From contig JAKBCS010000040.1 in the NCBI GenBank assembly GCA_021807595.1, positions 1 through 36,677 on the forward strand: a stretch of DNA of 36,677 nucleotides. Direction: 5' to 3'. Of this stretch, positions 26,271-32,539 are shown piece by piece; within the stretch, counting starts at the first letter, position 1, and each line of letters starts with the position of its first letter. Under the pieces are notes generated by a model. It searched no databases. It saw only the letters and a program-made list of their open reading frames with translations, and had not been told where the DNA came from. The stretch comes from Planctomycetota bacterium. Lineage in GTDB: Bacteria > Planctomycetota > Planctomycetia > Gemmatales > Gemmataceae. The position numbers and the translations under genes were made by a program.

Positions 26271-27473
26271 TCACGGCGCTAAATGCGGACGCAGCAAGTC
26301 CGGCCCGTGTTCCTTCAATAAAAACTCGAAAATCTGTCGATCCGTCTTGCCCTTGTCGATCTGCTCGGCGAGGGTTTTACGCATGTGGCGCGGCATGCCG
26401 CAGCCGTTAGGATTGCAACTCGCCAGCGTGTAGAAATGCCCGGTACACACATCGCCGGCCACGCCGCACGAACAGTAAATGCTCGCCAAAAACCAGTCGA
26501 TGCGCTCTTCTTTGCCGCGCAGACGATCCAGATCCGGCGGCAGTTGCGCTTCGTCCACTTCTTTCGCCGGCGGCGGCCTCTTCAAATGGATGCGCTGGCC
26601 GAGCCGCAGTTCCGTCTGATCGAAGCTATTGACCACGAGGCGTAGTTGCGTTCGTTCGCGCCACGGCTTCACTTCCTTGACCACCGCGGCGATGGGCGGC
26701 TCGGCGCGGAGACTCACTTTGTCGCCGAGTTTTAGCGAACGTCCCCAGCGCATCGCTTCGTGATCGAGCATAAACTCCATTTCGCCGCTGAAACGGTGCA
26801 AAAACGTTACCGTACCCGGCAAGCCTTCGTCTTTCCAAATGTTCCGCAGCCGTTCGATCTGTTCGCGGCGAAGCGACTCGAATGCGTCTGCATCGACGGC
26901 GCGGCGCACTTTGTCGCTACTCGATTGCACATAAATCGAATGGCCGACGGGCAGAAAGGCGAAATCTTTTGGAATGACGAGAGTGCGCTCTTTCTTCGCT
27001 CCCTTGATGGTGATGCTCTGCACGCGGGCGCTGACGAGGGTGACGCCCTGGCCGTGGATGTCTTGTTCGCTCATCTCATCGGCGAGCATGGCCACGGCCA
27101 CGGCCTGTTTCTTGCGGTCGGTCTGGAACCACACCCAAACGCGATCGCCGAGGGTGAATTGATCGAGCCGTCCCCACCAGCCGTGAACCTTGATCTCGGC
27201 ATCATCGGCGACCGGCCAAACCTTCGCCAACTTCTCGCCCTCAATCAACAACGTGACGCGCCGCCGCGCGACATCGACGGCCTTGAGCGTGGCGAAATGT
27301 TTCGGCACCGAGCGCAGAAACTCGGCGGTCCCGGCGACTTCGACGATCTTGTCGTTGACGCGCTTGTGTTCTTCGTTTTTCGGATACGCTTTCGTGTCGG
27401 CGTCGGCGGCGACAAGCGGCGCGTGTGCAAGGGCGATCAGAATAAAGCACATGAGGAGTCGGTAAATCGACAT
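26271..27473 (-). CDS. Exported protein of unknown function with CcmH-like C-terminal domain
   Basis: The 400-residue protein starts with a signal peptide (MSIYRLLMCFILIALAHAPLVAA begins it; cleavage near residue 24). Residues about 55-310 are beta-rich, with repeated short barrel-like segments such as LGDRVWVWF, VGHSIYVQS, LGDKVSLRA and LGQRIHLKR, which suggest small OB- or SH3-like units. From residue 326 the sequence contains five cysteines (C334, C336, C343, C353, C358) followed by MRKTLAEQIDKGKTDRQI and a FLLKEHGPDLLRP end. This closely follows the helical half of the CcmH/NrfF family of cytochrome c maturation (LR..I...I..GkSd.EI...l...YG..vL..P). The canonical CxxC is replaced by a CxC and further cysteines. 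A thiol-redox or metal role in the periplasm is inferred. It is not a standard CcmH. Confidence 0.6.
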   Translation of the reverse strand: MSIYRLLMCFILIALAHAPLVAADADTKAYPKNEEHKRVNDKIVEVAGTAEFLRSVPKHFATLKAVDVARRRVTLLIEGEKLAKVWPVADDAEIKVHGWWGRLDQFTLGDRVWVWFQTDRKKQAVAVAMLADEMSEQDIHGQGVTLVSARVQSITIKGAKKERTLVIPKDFAFLPVGHSIYVQSSSDKVRRAVDADAFESLRREQIERLRNIWKDEGLPGTVTFLHRFSGEMEFMLDHEAMRWGRSLKLGDKVSLRAEPPIAAVVKEVKPWRERTQLRLVVNSFDQTELRLGQRIHLKRPPPAKEVDEAQLPPDLDRLRGKEERIDWFLASIYCSCGVAGDVCTGHFYTLASCNPNGCGMPRHMRKTLAEQIDKGKTDRQIFEFLLKEHGPDLLRPHLAP

Positions 27474-27487
27474 AATGACGTTCTCTT

Positions 27488-27613
27488 CTAAATCGAGGGC
27501 GAAGGAGAGGGATTGGTTCGTTGGGACAGATCGATCTCCATCTGGCGCATGGCGTCAACTATCCACTCGTCTTCCACATCCCAGAGCGTTTGGTCCCACG
27601 GTCCAGCGGCCAT
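27488..27613 (-). CDS. Possible 41-residue small protein
   Basis: ATG 27613 has GGAG five bases upstream, and the frame ends at TAG 27488-27490. The product is acidic with several tryptophans (MAAGPWDQTLWDVEDEWIVD at its start) and a Ser/Pro tail. It overlaps the end of the hicB remnant in another frame and lies just upstream of the CcmH-like gene. The amino-acid pattern looks coding, but I recognise no family. It may equally be the C-terminal part of a broken gene. Confidence 0.35.
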   Translation of the reverse strand: MAAGPWDQTLWDVEDEWIVDAMRQMEIDLSQRTNPSPSPSI

Positions 27614-27819
27614 AAATCTCCAACAGTGGGGAGCGATCCGAATGCCGCCAGCGATTTCTCGGCCAACTCGCGATTGGCTTCGAGAACCAAGGCGACGGCC
27701 TCGCGGAGATTCTCTCGTGCTTCCTCCAACGTATCCCCTTGGCTATTCGCCCCCGGAAGCTCTTCGACAAAAGCGATGTAGCCTTCCGGAACCTGCATGA
27801 AGATAGCGGTTAGTTGCCT
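27559..27819 (-). pseudogene. Decayed hicB antitoxin copy
   Basis: From the internal Met codon at 27798, 46 of the first 51 residues equal those of the intact HicB encoded at 29636-29854 (MQVPEGYIAFVEELPGAN, then EEARENLREAVALVLEANRE). Upstream, the seven preceding codons also match, but the start codon position reads AGG (27817-27819) where the intact gene has ATG, and the GGAG site is not conserved in place. Beyond residue 51 the sequence has nothing in common with the intact copy and reads into a foreign tail. No hicA follows. This is best read as a duplicated hicB fragment that has lost its start, its C-terminus and its toxin, although translation from the internal Met (79 residues) cannot be excluded. 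Confidence 0.7.
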
Positions 27820-27855
27820 GTTACATCTCCCTTCCAGGCGGCATCTTTTTGCCCA

Positions 27856-28335
27856 CTATTCGATGACGAACTCAACCGCGGCTCCATCGGGCAGGCTCTG
27901 GAGCTTCTGGTGGATCGGTCCCCAAATCCGGAAATGCGTCACAACATCGCGCACCCAAAAGTTGTCTTGCCGATACTCTCCACCAAGTATTGGGAGCAGC
28001 AGGTAGCAATAGCACTCCTGCGGCCCCAAAATCAAACCGGCTGCGCGAAGTTGATCTACCAAAACTTCGCCGAACCACAAGGCCGCATTCTCAGAGATCT
28101 CTAGTAGCGTTCGGAACTCTGCGGCATGGTGCGCTACCTCTCGCAGTTCGCCGACGCCGACGTCTAGCCACCACACTTGGCCTTCCGGGCCTTGCAAAAA
28201 CAGATCGCCGAGAGCGGTCGCGAACCAGGGTTGCAAGGAATCGTACAGCAACCAGCGCCAGGTCGCCACAAGGCTCCCCAGGTCGATACCATCCAAAGGG
28301 ACAAGCAGGTCGTCGCGAATATCCAACTTCGACAT
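27856..28335 (-). CDS. Tdi1/DUF1851-like immunity-type protein
   Basis: The 159-residue protein resembles the DUF1851 family, whose known member Tdi1 is the immunity protein for a type VI secretion DNase effector. Supporting signatures are FATALGDLFLQGPEGQVWWL followed by DVGVGEL, then an 'EF..LLE' helix, and the C-terminal PILGGEY, VVTHFRIWGPIH and LPDGAAV. ATG 28335 has AGGAA upstream. It lies 86 bases after the orphan antitoxin gene on the same strand. No effector, toxin or type VI secretion gene is in the window, so if it gives immunity it does so as an orphan, which is common for acquired immunity genes. The assignment is from memory of the family pattern. Confidence 0.65.
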   Translation of the reverse strand: MSKLDIRDDLLVPLDGIDLGSLVATWRWLLYDSLQPWFATALGDLFLQGPEGQVWWLDVGVGELREVAHHAAEFRTLLEISENAALWFGEVLVDQLRAAGLILGPQECYCYLLLPILGGEYRQDNFWVRDVVTHFRIWGPIHQKLQSLPDGAAVEFVIE

Positions 28336-28421
28336 GCCAATTCCTTTCGCTGCACATCCCGCGAATGCGCAGTCTCACACCGGCTCGCAATCGGACTCGA
28401 TCGCATAGCGGCCGAGCTGAA

Positions 28422-28640
28422 TTATGGCGTCTCCTCGATCCGTCCAACGGCGTTGCGGAGGCCAACAGCGCGGATGGATCTCTGACGCTGCTCTTCGTCA
28501 AGAAGTTGCCGGACGGCCTCGTACTGCGACACCGCAACGAGGTAATACGCCGAGTAATTGCGCGGGTCGATGACGCGGAGCGGTTGCTCGCTTCCCACGT
28601 CCAAGGCTTGTTGCTGTTGCTCGTTTAACTCAATGCTCAT
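28422..28640 (-). CDS. Antitoxin-like small protein without adjacent toxin
   Basis: The 72-residue product has the pattern of small antitoxin-like proteins found with PemK/MazF toxins in cyanobacteria and planctomycetes: MSIELNEQQQQALD, then a 'P.RVIDPRNYSAYYLV' strand, a helix with Tyr and Leu positions, and a C-terminal 'RAVGLRNAVGRIEE.P'. Its GGAGG ribosome binding site is strong (ending seven bases before ATG 28640). In known loci a MazF-type toxin gene follows directly. Here the next gene is the Tdi1-like gene and no toxin is seen. The family call is moderate; function as an antitoxin is inferred. Confidence 0.6.
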   Translation of the reverse strand: MSIELNEQQQQALDVGSEQPLRVIDPRNYSAYYLVAVSQYEAVRQLLDEEQRQRSIRAVGLRNAVGRIEETP

Positions 28641-28796
28641 GGTTCACCTCCTCACGAACTATTGTAGCTGCTGTGCCTCTGCCGCCGAACGATATAAGAG
28701 GCGAACTGCTACAGGCCGCTATCCGAAAGCAGCGCCTTTCGCAGCAGTGCGCTCAGTAACAGTATGTGAAGAGGGAATACCGAGGCTGTTCCTGTA

Positions 28797-28870
28797 CCGG
28801 CAGTCGCCCGCCGGCGATGGTTCCCGCGAACCACCCAGACCTCGGAACCGGAATCGCAAAAGACTGCCGG
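28797..28870. repeat. Structured inverted-repeat element
   Basis: CCGGCAGTC (28797-28805) and GACTGCCGG (28862-28870) are perfect 9-bp complements enclosing a second perfect hairpin GGTTC-CCGC-GAACC (28819-28832). It lies between two small genes of the accessory patch. It could be a terminator or a small mobile repeat; no T-tract follows. Confidence 0.4.
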
Positions 28871-28886
28871 AGCCGTGCCTGTTTCC

Positions 28887-29036
28887 TCATGCCCCCGGCG
28901 GTGGAGCTGTGGCTTCGATCTCGCGGAGCAAGGCCGCGTCGATGACGATCGGCGTCTGGTGTTTGGCCAACCGCCCGGCCAGCCGATTTTTGAGCTTGAG
29001 CGCTCGTGCCAGAGTGATTTCCACACGCTCCGCCAT
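28887..29036 (-). CDS. Small unknown protein, 49 residues
   Basis: ATG 29036 has GAGAGGA about eight bases upstream. The product starts MAERVEITLARALKLKNRLA and ends in EATAPPPGA. The Lys/Leu-rich amphipathic helix after a short beta strand resembles the beginning of small planctomycete and cyanobacterial proteins with 'RALKLKNRL'. No function can be given. It follows the next gene upstream (29072-29311) by 35 bases on the same strand, so both may be cotranscribed. Confidence 0.45.
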   Translation of the reverse strand: MAERVEITLARALKLKNRLAGRLAKHQTPIVIDAALLREIEATAPPPGA

Positions 29037-29071
29037 TGAGAAGTCCTCTCGGAAACAAAATGCGGAATCAT

Positions 29072-29311
29072 TCAACGATTCCGGCTTTCTTTCTTCGCGC
29101 CGCTCCGCTTGGTTCGCCGGTTTTTCGTTTTCGTCGCTTCGAGGAAACACCGCAAGGAAGCGAGAACTTCATTCGCGCCGGAGTCGGAGGCAATTTGGCT
29201 GCAGGGGACACTCATGCGCTCTTCGAGCCAGAGGATGGGGTCGTCCCCTGTTGCGGTCAACGCATCGTGTAACTCTTTGCGAATGACGCTGAGTTTTTTT
29301 GGACCGATCAT
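29072..29311 (-). CDS. Small unknown protein, 79 residues
   Basis: ATG 29311 has GGAG about nine bases upstream. The product (MIGPKKLSVIRKELHDALTA at its start, with DDPILWLEERM after it) is helical and ends in a very basic tail (KTKNRRTKRSGAKKE). I do not recognise a named domain. Its position between hicA and another small gene on the same strand suggests it belongs to the accessory patch. The tail could bind nucleic acid, but this is only a guess from its charge. Confidence 0.55.
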   Translation of the reverse strand: MIGPKKLSVIRKELHDALTATGDDPILWLEERMSVPCSQIASDSGANEVLASLRCFLEATKTKNRRTKRSGAKKESRNR

Positions 29312-29453
29312 AACAGGGTCTCCAAATCAAGCTACTCGTTTTTCCGCCGCAGCGCGCCGAAATCCAGGCGAACGCCTAATAAAATCGACAAGGGTTAACG
29401 GATACTCGCAGACCGTAAAGCGGTTATTTTACTGGGAGAGGAAACGGTGTCGG

Positions 29454-29639
29454 CTACGGTTCGTTTATGCCCAAGTCACGGCAGATTTTCCGCGCGAGAA
29501 AATCGTTGAGTTCCCGGTGTCGGGGCACTGCGGAGGTCTGATTGTTCGCCGGATTCAAATAGACGCTATGCTTTCCTCGGTCGCGGAGCAAACGGCATCC
29601 CATCGCTTCGAGGTGCCGGATCAAGTCTATCCGTTTCAT
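29454..29639 (-). CDS. hicA: HicA-type toxin
   Basis: HicA toxins are small double-stranded-RNA-binding-fold proteins that cleave mRNA. The 61-residue product has the family pattern MKRIDLIRHLEAMGCRLLRD, then GKHSVYL with the catalytic histidine (H24), and the VPRHREL strand before a C-terminal helix (ARKICRDLGI). The start overlaps the stop of hicB by ATGA (29636-29639), so toxin translation is coupled to that of the antitoxin; here antitoxin comes first. The length is normal for HicA (about 60 residues). Confidence 0.85.
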   Translation of the reverse strand: MKRIDLIRHLEAMGCRLLRDRGKHSVYLNPANNQTSAVPRHRELNDFLARKICRDLGINEP

Positions 29640-29854
29640 GGCGTGGCCACGTCGAAAGGTTCACGAATCACCGTTTGGCCCGCCAGCGCTTCTTCGGTCA
29701 ATTCGCGGTTGGCTTCGAGAACCAAAGCGACGGCCTCGCGGAGATTCTCCCGTGCTTCTTCCAGTGTATTTCCCTGGGTGTTCGCCCCCGGAAGCTCTTC
29801 GACGAAGGCGATGTAGCCTTCTGGAACCTGCATGAAAACGGCGGTTAGTTGCAT
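29636..29854 (-). CDS. hicB: HicB-type antitoxin
   Basis: This 72-residue protein has the partial RNase H-like fold of HicB: MQLTAVFMQVPEGYIAFVEE, then LPGANTQGNTLEEA and the helix RENLREAVALVLEANRE. The short version carries no clear DNA-binding domain at the C-terminus, which is typical of the smaller HicB group found in cyanobacteria and planctomycetes. ATG 29854 is chosen because GGAG lies nine bases upstream and the beta strand begins there; an upstream in-frame ATG at 29881 would overlap that site. It overlaps hicA by four bases. The gene has a decayed near-identical copy at 27559-27819. The zinc-ribbon membrane gene lies 23 bases upstream. Confidence 0.85.
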   Translation of the reverse strand: MQLTAVFMQVPEGYIAFVEELPGANTQGNTLEEARENLREAVALVLEANRELTEEALAGQTVIREPFDVATP

Positions 29855-29877
29855 TTCTTTTCTCTCCATAAAATTCG

Positions 29878-30369
29878 TCAAGCAATCTCCTCGTCGGTTT
29901 TGCTGTTGTTGAGTGAGGCAAACTCGGCAGCGTAGTCTGCATCCCGAAACTCATAGTCAACGGATTCCGAGAATGCGGTCAAATCAATCGGAGTTGGAAA
30001 AATCGTCTCCCACACGATCAGAGGCAGCAAGCACAACATGGCGATCCCCGTGGCAATCCAGCGCTTGAATGGGCCATGATACTCCGCGAGCAGGTAGGCA
30101 GCGACGGCTATGCCTATCCCAGCAAAGCCCCAAGTGATGATTCGCCGCATCCACTTCTGCCGGCTTATTTGGACGCGACAAGAAGAGCAAGCGGGAACAT
30201 CAATGCAAAATCGGCTGCCGGACATCAACAAGATAACCGTCCACCAACCAAGGGCATGAGTACAAACTTGGATATTCTCCCCTGGTTGGGGTTGGCCGCA
30301 AGCGACGCACCGATCCGGAAAGATGGGCATCTGAGATTTCGGCAGATTGACATCGGTACTCAACGGCAT
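29878..30369 (-). CDS. Membrane protein with N-terminal zinc ribbon
   Basis: The 163-residue protein starts MPLSTDVNLPKSQMPIFPDR and has CVACG (about residue 22) and CSSC (about residue 66), which can form a zinc ribbon. Two or three hydrophobic segments follow (TWGFAGIGIAVAAYLLAEY and WIATGIAMLCLLPLIVWETI), then an acidic C-terminal tail. I recognise no family beyond this. ATG 30369 is preferred; an ATG at 30405 would add twelve residues and has no ribosome binding site. The gene ends 23 bases before hicB on the same strand, so it may be cotranscribed with hicBA, and it is divergent from the Hsp70-like gene. Confidence 0.65.
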   Translation of the reverse strand: MPLSTDVNLPKSQMPIFPDRCVACGQPQPGENIQVCTHALGWWTVILLMSGSRFCIDVPACSSCRVQISRQKWMRRIITWGFAGIGIAVAAYLLAEYHGPFKRWIATGIAMLCLLPLIVWETIFPTPIDLTAFSESVDYEFRDADYAAEFASLNNSKTDEEIA

Positions 30370-30392
30370 GGTTCTACCCGAAGACTTTCGCC

Positions 30393-30423
30393 TTGAGGTC
30401 TGCATGGGAACAACTGCTATAAT
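30393..30423 (+). promoter_or_regulatory. Candidate promoter for the Hsp70-like gene
   Basis: TTGAGG (30393-30398) and a perfect TATAAT (30418-30423) are separated by 19 bases, slightly longer than ideal. The predicted transcript would have a leader of about 75 bases before GTG 30506. It overlaps the upstream region of the divergent zinc-ribbon gene. Confidence 0.4.
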
Positions 30424-30505
30424 CAACGACAGTTGATAGAGCGTCAAGAGTTTTTCAGGCGAGCGAGGAGAATGCCTTGTTCGCGGGCTGATGGAGTGAG
30501 TAATC

Positions 30506-32365
30506 GTGGCGCTTGCACGTTTCGTTGTGGGCATCGACTTGGGAACCACCAACAGCGCTCTCGCTTACGTCGATACCGGCGTCGGCGAAGAGGAGGACGT
30601 TCGCCCCACGCATCTGTTCGTTCCGCAAGTAGTGCAGCCGGGCAGCGTCGAGGATAAGCCCCTTCTGCCCTCGTATTTGTATCTTCCTGGTCCGAACGAA
30701 CTACCAGCCGGCAGTCTACGTTTGCCGTGGGACGCCAACCGCGATTTCGCCGCCGGCGAGTTCGCGCGTCAGCAGGGCGGCGTTGTGCCGACGCGCGTTG
30801 TCGCCTCGGCCAAGTCGTGGCTGTGTCATCCCGGCATCGACCGCAAAGCCGCCGTGCTGCCGTGGAAGGCACCGGATAACGGACGCCGCGTGTCGCCATT
30901 GGAAGCCGCCACGCTGTACCTCAAACATCTCGCCGAGGCATGGAATCACAAGATCGCCAAGGATCGACCGGAAAATCGCTTGGAGCATCAGGACATCATT
31001 CTGACGGTGCCGGCTTCGTTCGACGCCGTGGCGCGCGAGCTAACCGTCGAGGCCGCCCGCGCCGTCGGCTTCGAGAACGTCACGCTGTTGGAGGAGCCGC
31101 AAGCCGCGTTTTACGCCTGGATCGATGCCAACGGCGACAAATGGCGCAAGCAAGTCGATGTCGGCGACACCGTTCTCGTCTGCGATGTCGGCGGCGGCAC
31201 GACGGATTTAACGCTCATTGCCGTGAGCGAAGACGCCGGTCAGTTGGCGCTGACGCGCGTGGCTGTCGGCGATCACATCCTTCTCGGCGGCGACAACATG
31301 GACTTGGCCCTGGCCCATGCGGTGGCCCAATCGTTCGCCGCGCGCAACATCAAGCTCGACGCCGGACAAATGCTGATGTTGTGGCACAGTTGCCGCGCCG
31401 CCAAGGAACGCCTCTTTAGCGATCCGAGTCTGGCCAGCGCTCCGGTGACGGTGCTGGGTCGCGGGAGCAAGGTGATCGCCGGGACACTCAAAGGCGATCT
31501 GACGCGCGAGCAAGTCGAGCGCGTGCTGATCGACGGTTTCTTCCCGGAGGTCGCCGTCACCGAGGAGCCGAAACGCCAGCGCGGCGTCGGTTTGCAAGAG
31601 TTGGGGCTGCCCTATGCCAGCGATCCTGCCGTGACGAAGCATCTCGCCGCGTTCCTGCATCGCCAATCCGATGCGATTCTCGCCTCTCCCTCTCCCCACG
31701 AGGGGGGAGAGGGAAGGGTGAGGGGGGGAGGCCGGGGCAAAAAGAAAGTCAGCGGCTTGACGGCGATCTTGTTCAACGGCGGCGTATTCAAAGCCGAACC
31801 GCTGCGTGAGCGCCTCGTATCCACGCTCAACAAGTGGGGCCACGCCGTCAAAGTGCTGCCCAACGACGATCTCGATTTAGCCGTGGCGCGCGGCGCAGCC
31901 TACTATGGTTTGGTTCGTCGCGGCCGGGGTGTGCGTATCCGCGGCGGGGCGGCGCGCGTTTACTATGTCGGCGTGGAGACGGCTCTGCCGGCCGTTCCCG
32001 GCGCGCCGCCGCCGCTGAAGGCGCTGTGCGTCGTTCCCTTCGGCATGGAGGAAGGCACCGAGATGGACGTGCCCGGTCAGGAATTCGGACTCATCGTCGG
32101 TTCGCCCGCCGAGTTTCGCTTTCTCGGCTCGACGGTTCGGCGCTCCGACACGGTCGGCACAATGGTCGAAGAATGGGAAGGCCAGATCGAGGAACTAAGC
32201 CCCTTGGCAACGACGCTCGAAGCGCCGAGCAAGGAAGGGCAAATGGTGCCGGTCCATCTGCACAGCAAGATGACGGAAATAGGCACTCTGGAATTGTGGT
32301 GTCTCAGCCGCGATGGCAAGCAACGCTGGAAGCTCGAATTCAACGTCCGCGAACAACCGGAGTGA
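30506..32365 (+). CDS. Hsp70/DnaK-like protein with short C-terminal domain
   Basis: The 619-residue protein has the Hsp70 ATPase fold: phosphate-1 loop VVGIDLGTTNSALAYV, connect motif around ILTVPASFD, phosphate-2 DVGGGTTDLTLI (about residue 230), and the adenosine motif LFNGGVFKAEPLRERL (about residue 420). After about residue 470 there is only a short beta-rich region ending EFNVREQ. A canonical substrate-binding lid of DnaK is not recognisable, so this is a divergent Hsp70 of a type found in planctomycetes and not the housekeeping DnaK. No dnaJ or grpE is next to it. GTG 30506 is the start, with GGAGTGAG before it. Residues about 394-411, just before the adenosine motif, are encoded by a palindromic repeat. 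Confidence 0.88.
   Translation: MALARFVVGIDLGTTNSALAYVDTGVGEEEDVRPTHLFVPQVVQPGSVEDKPLLPSYLYLPGPNELPAGSLRLPWDANRDFAAGEFARQQGGVVPTRVVASAKSWLCHPGIDRKAAVLPWKAPDNGRRVSPLEAATLYLKHLAEAWNHKIAKDRPENRLEHQDIILTVPASFDAVARELTVEAARAVGFENVTLLEEPQAAFYAWIDANGDKWRKQVDVGDTVLVCDVGGGTTDLTLIAVSEDAGQLALTRVAVGDHILLGGDNMDLALAHAVAQSFAARNIKLDAGQMLMLWHSCRAAKERLFSDPSLASAPVTVLGRGSKVIAGTLKGDLTREQVERVLIDGFFPEVAVTEEPKRQRGVGLQELGLPYASDPAVTKHLAAFLHRQSDAILASPSPHEGGEGRVRGGGRGKKKVSGLTAILFNGGVFKAEPLRERLVSTLNKWGHAVKVLPNDDLDLAVARGAAYYGLVRRGRGVRIRGGAARVYYVGVETALPAVPGAPPPLKALCVVPFGMEEGTEMDVPGQEFGLIVGSPAEFRFLGSTVRRSDTVGTMVEEWEGQIEELSPLATTLEAPSKEGQMVPVHLHSKMTEIGTLELWCLSRDGKQRWKLEFNVREQPE
31688..31713. repeat. Palindromic CCCTCTCCCC/GGGGAGAGGG repeat inside the Hsp70-like gene
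   Basis: CCCTCTCCCC (31688-31697) and GGGGAGAGGG (31704-31713) are perfect 10-bp arms around a 6-base loop. With its G-rich continuation to about 31738 the block encodes SPSPHEGGEGRVRGGGRG, which is foreign to Hsp70 and sits in a loop. The same core is present in the EF-hand gene at 21664-21709. Confidence 0.75.
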
Positions 32366-32455
32366 TAACGCGAAAATGCGTCCGTCGGAGAGATGAATGT
32401 GGAATGGAGCGAACGGCTGTTGCATCGGCTGGTTGCGTAGTTCTTCCGCAGGCAC
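32366..32455 (-). pseudogene. 5' fragment of a small unknown gene
   Basis: Reading from a GTG at 32455 on the minus strand, the codons give PAEELRNQPMQQPFAPFHI and then HLSDGRIFALS. The 'EELR....PF.PF.IHLSDGR' pattern is that of a small protein family often met in planctomycete genomes, whose members continue with a 'V.HPEF' segment. Here the similarity stops exactly at the end of the Hsp70-like gene, whose last codons occupy the position of the missing part. It looks like a truncated relic. Confidence 0.45.
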
Positions 32456-32475
32456 GATGACTTCGTTTGCAAAGT

Positions 32476-32509
32476 GCGTAAGCGACGGCCGCTTCTCCGT
32501 CGCTTACGC
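32476..32509. terminator. Bidirectional hairpin between Hsp70-like and Gfo/Idh/MocA genes
   Basis: GCGTAAGCGACGG (32476-32488) and its perfect complement (32497-32509) form a 13-bp stem with an 8-base loop between two converging genes. There is no long T-tract on either side. Confidence 0.55.
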
Positions 32510-32539
32510 TTCCGGCTCTGAAGGGAAATTCCCGTCGCT

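Noticed and set aside
28753-28890. 45-residue frame starting with ATGA overlap after the 49-residue small gene
   Set aside because: Codon use is unlike its neighbours and the frame runs across the nested hairpins at 28797-28870, so chance is more likely than coding.
27474-30500. Mobile element carrying the accessory patch
   Set aside because: No integrase, transposase, tRNA or flanking direct repeat was found, so the patch cannot be bounded as an element from sequence alone.
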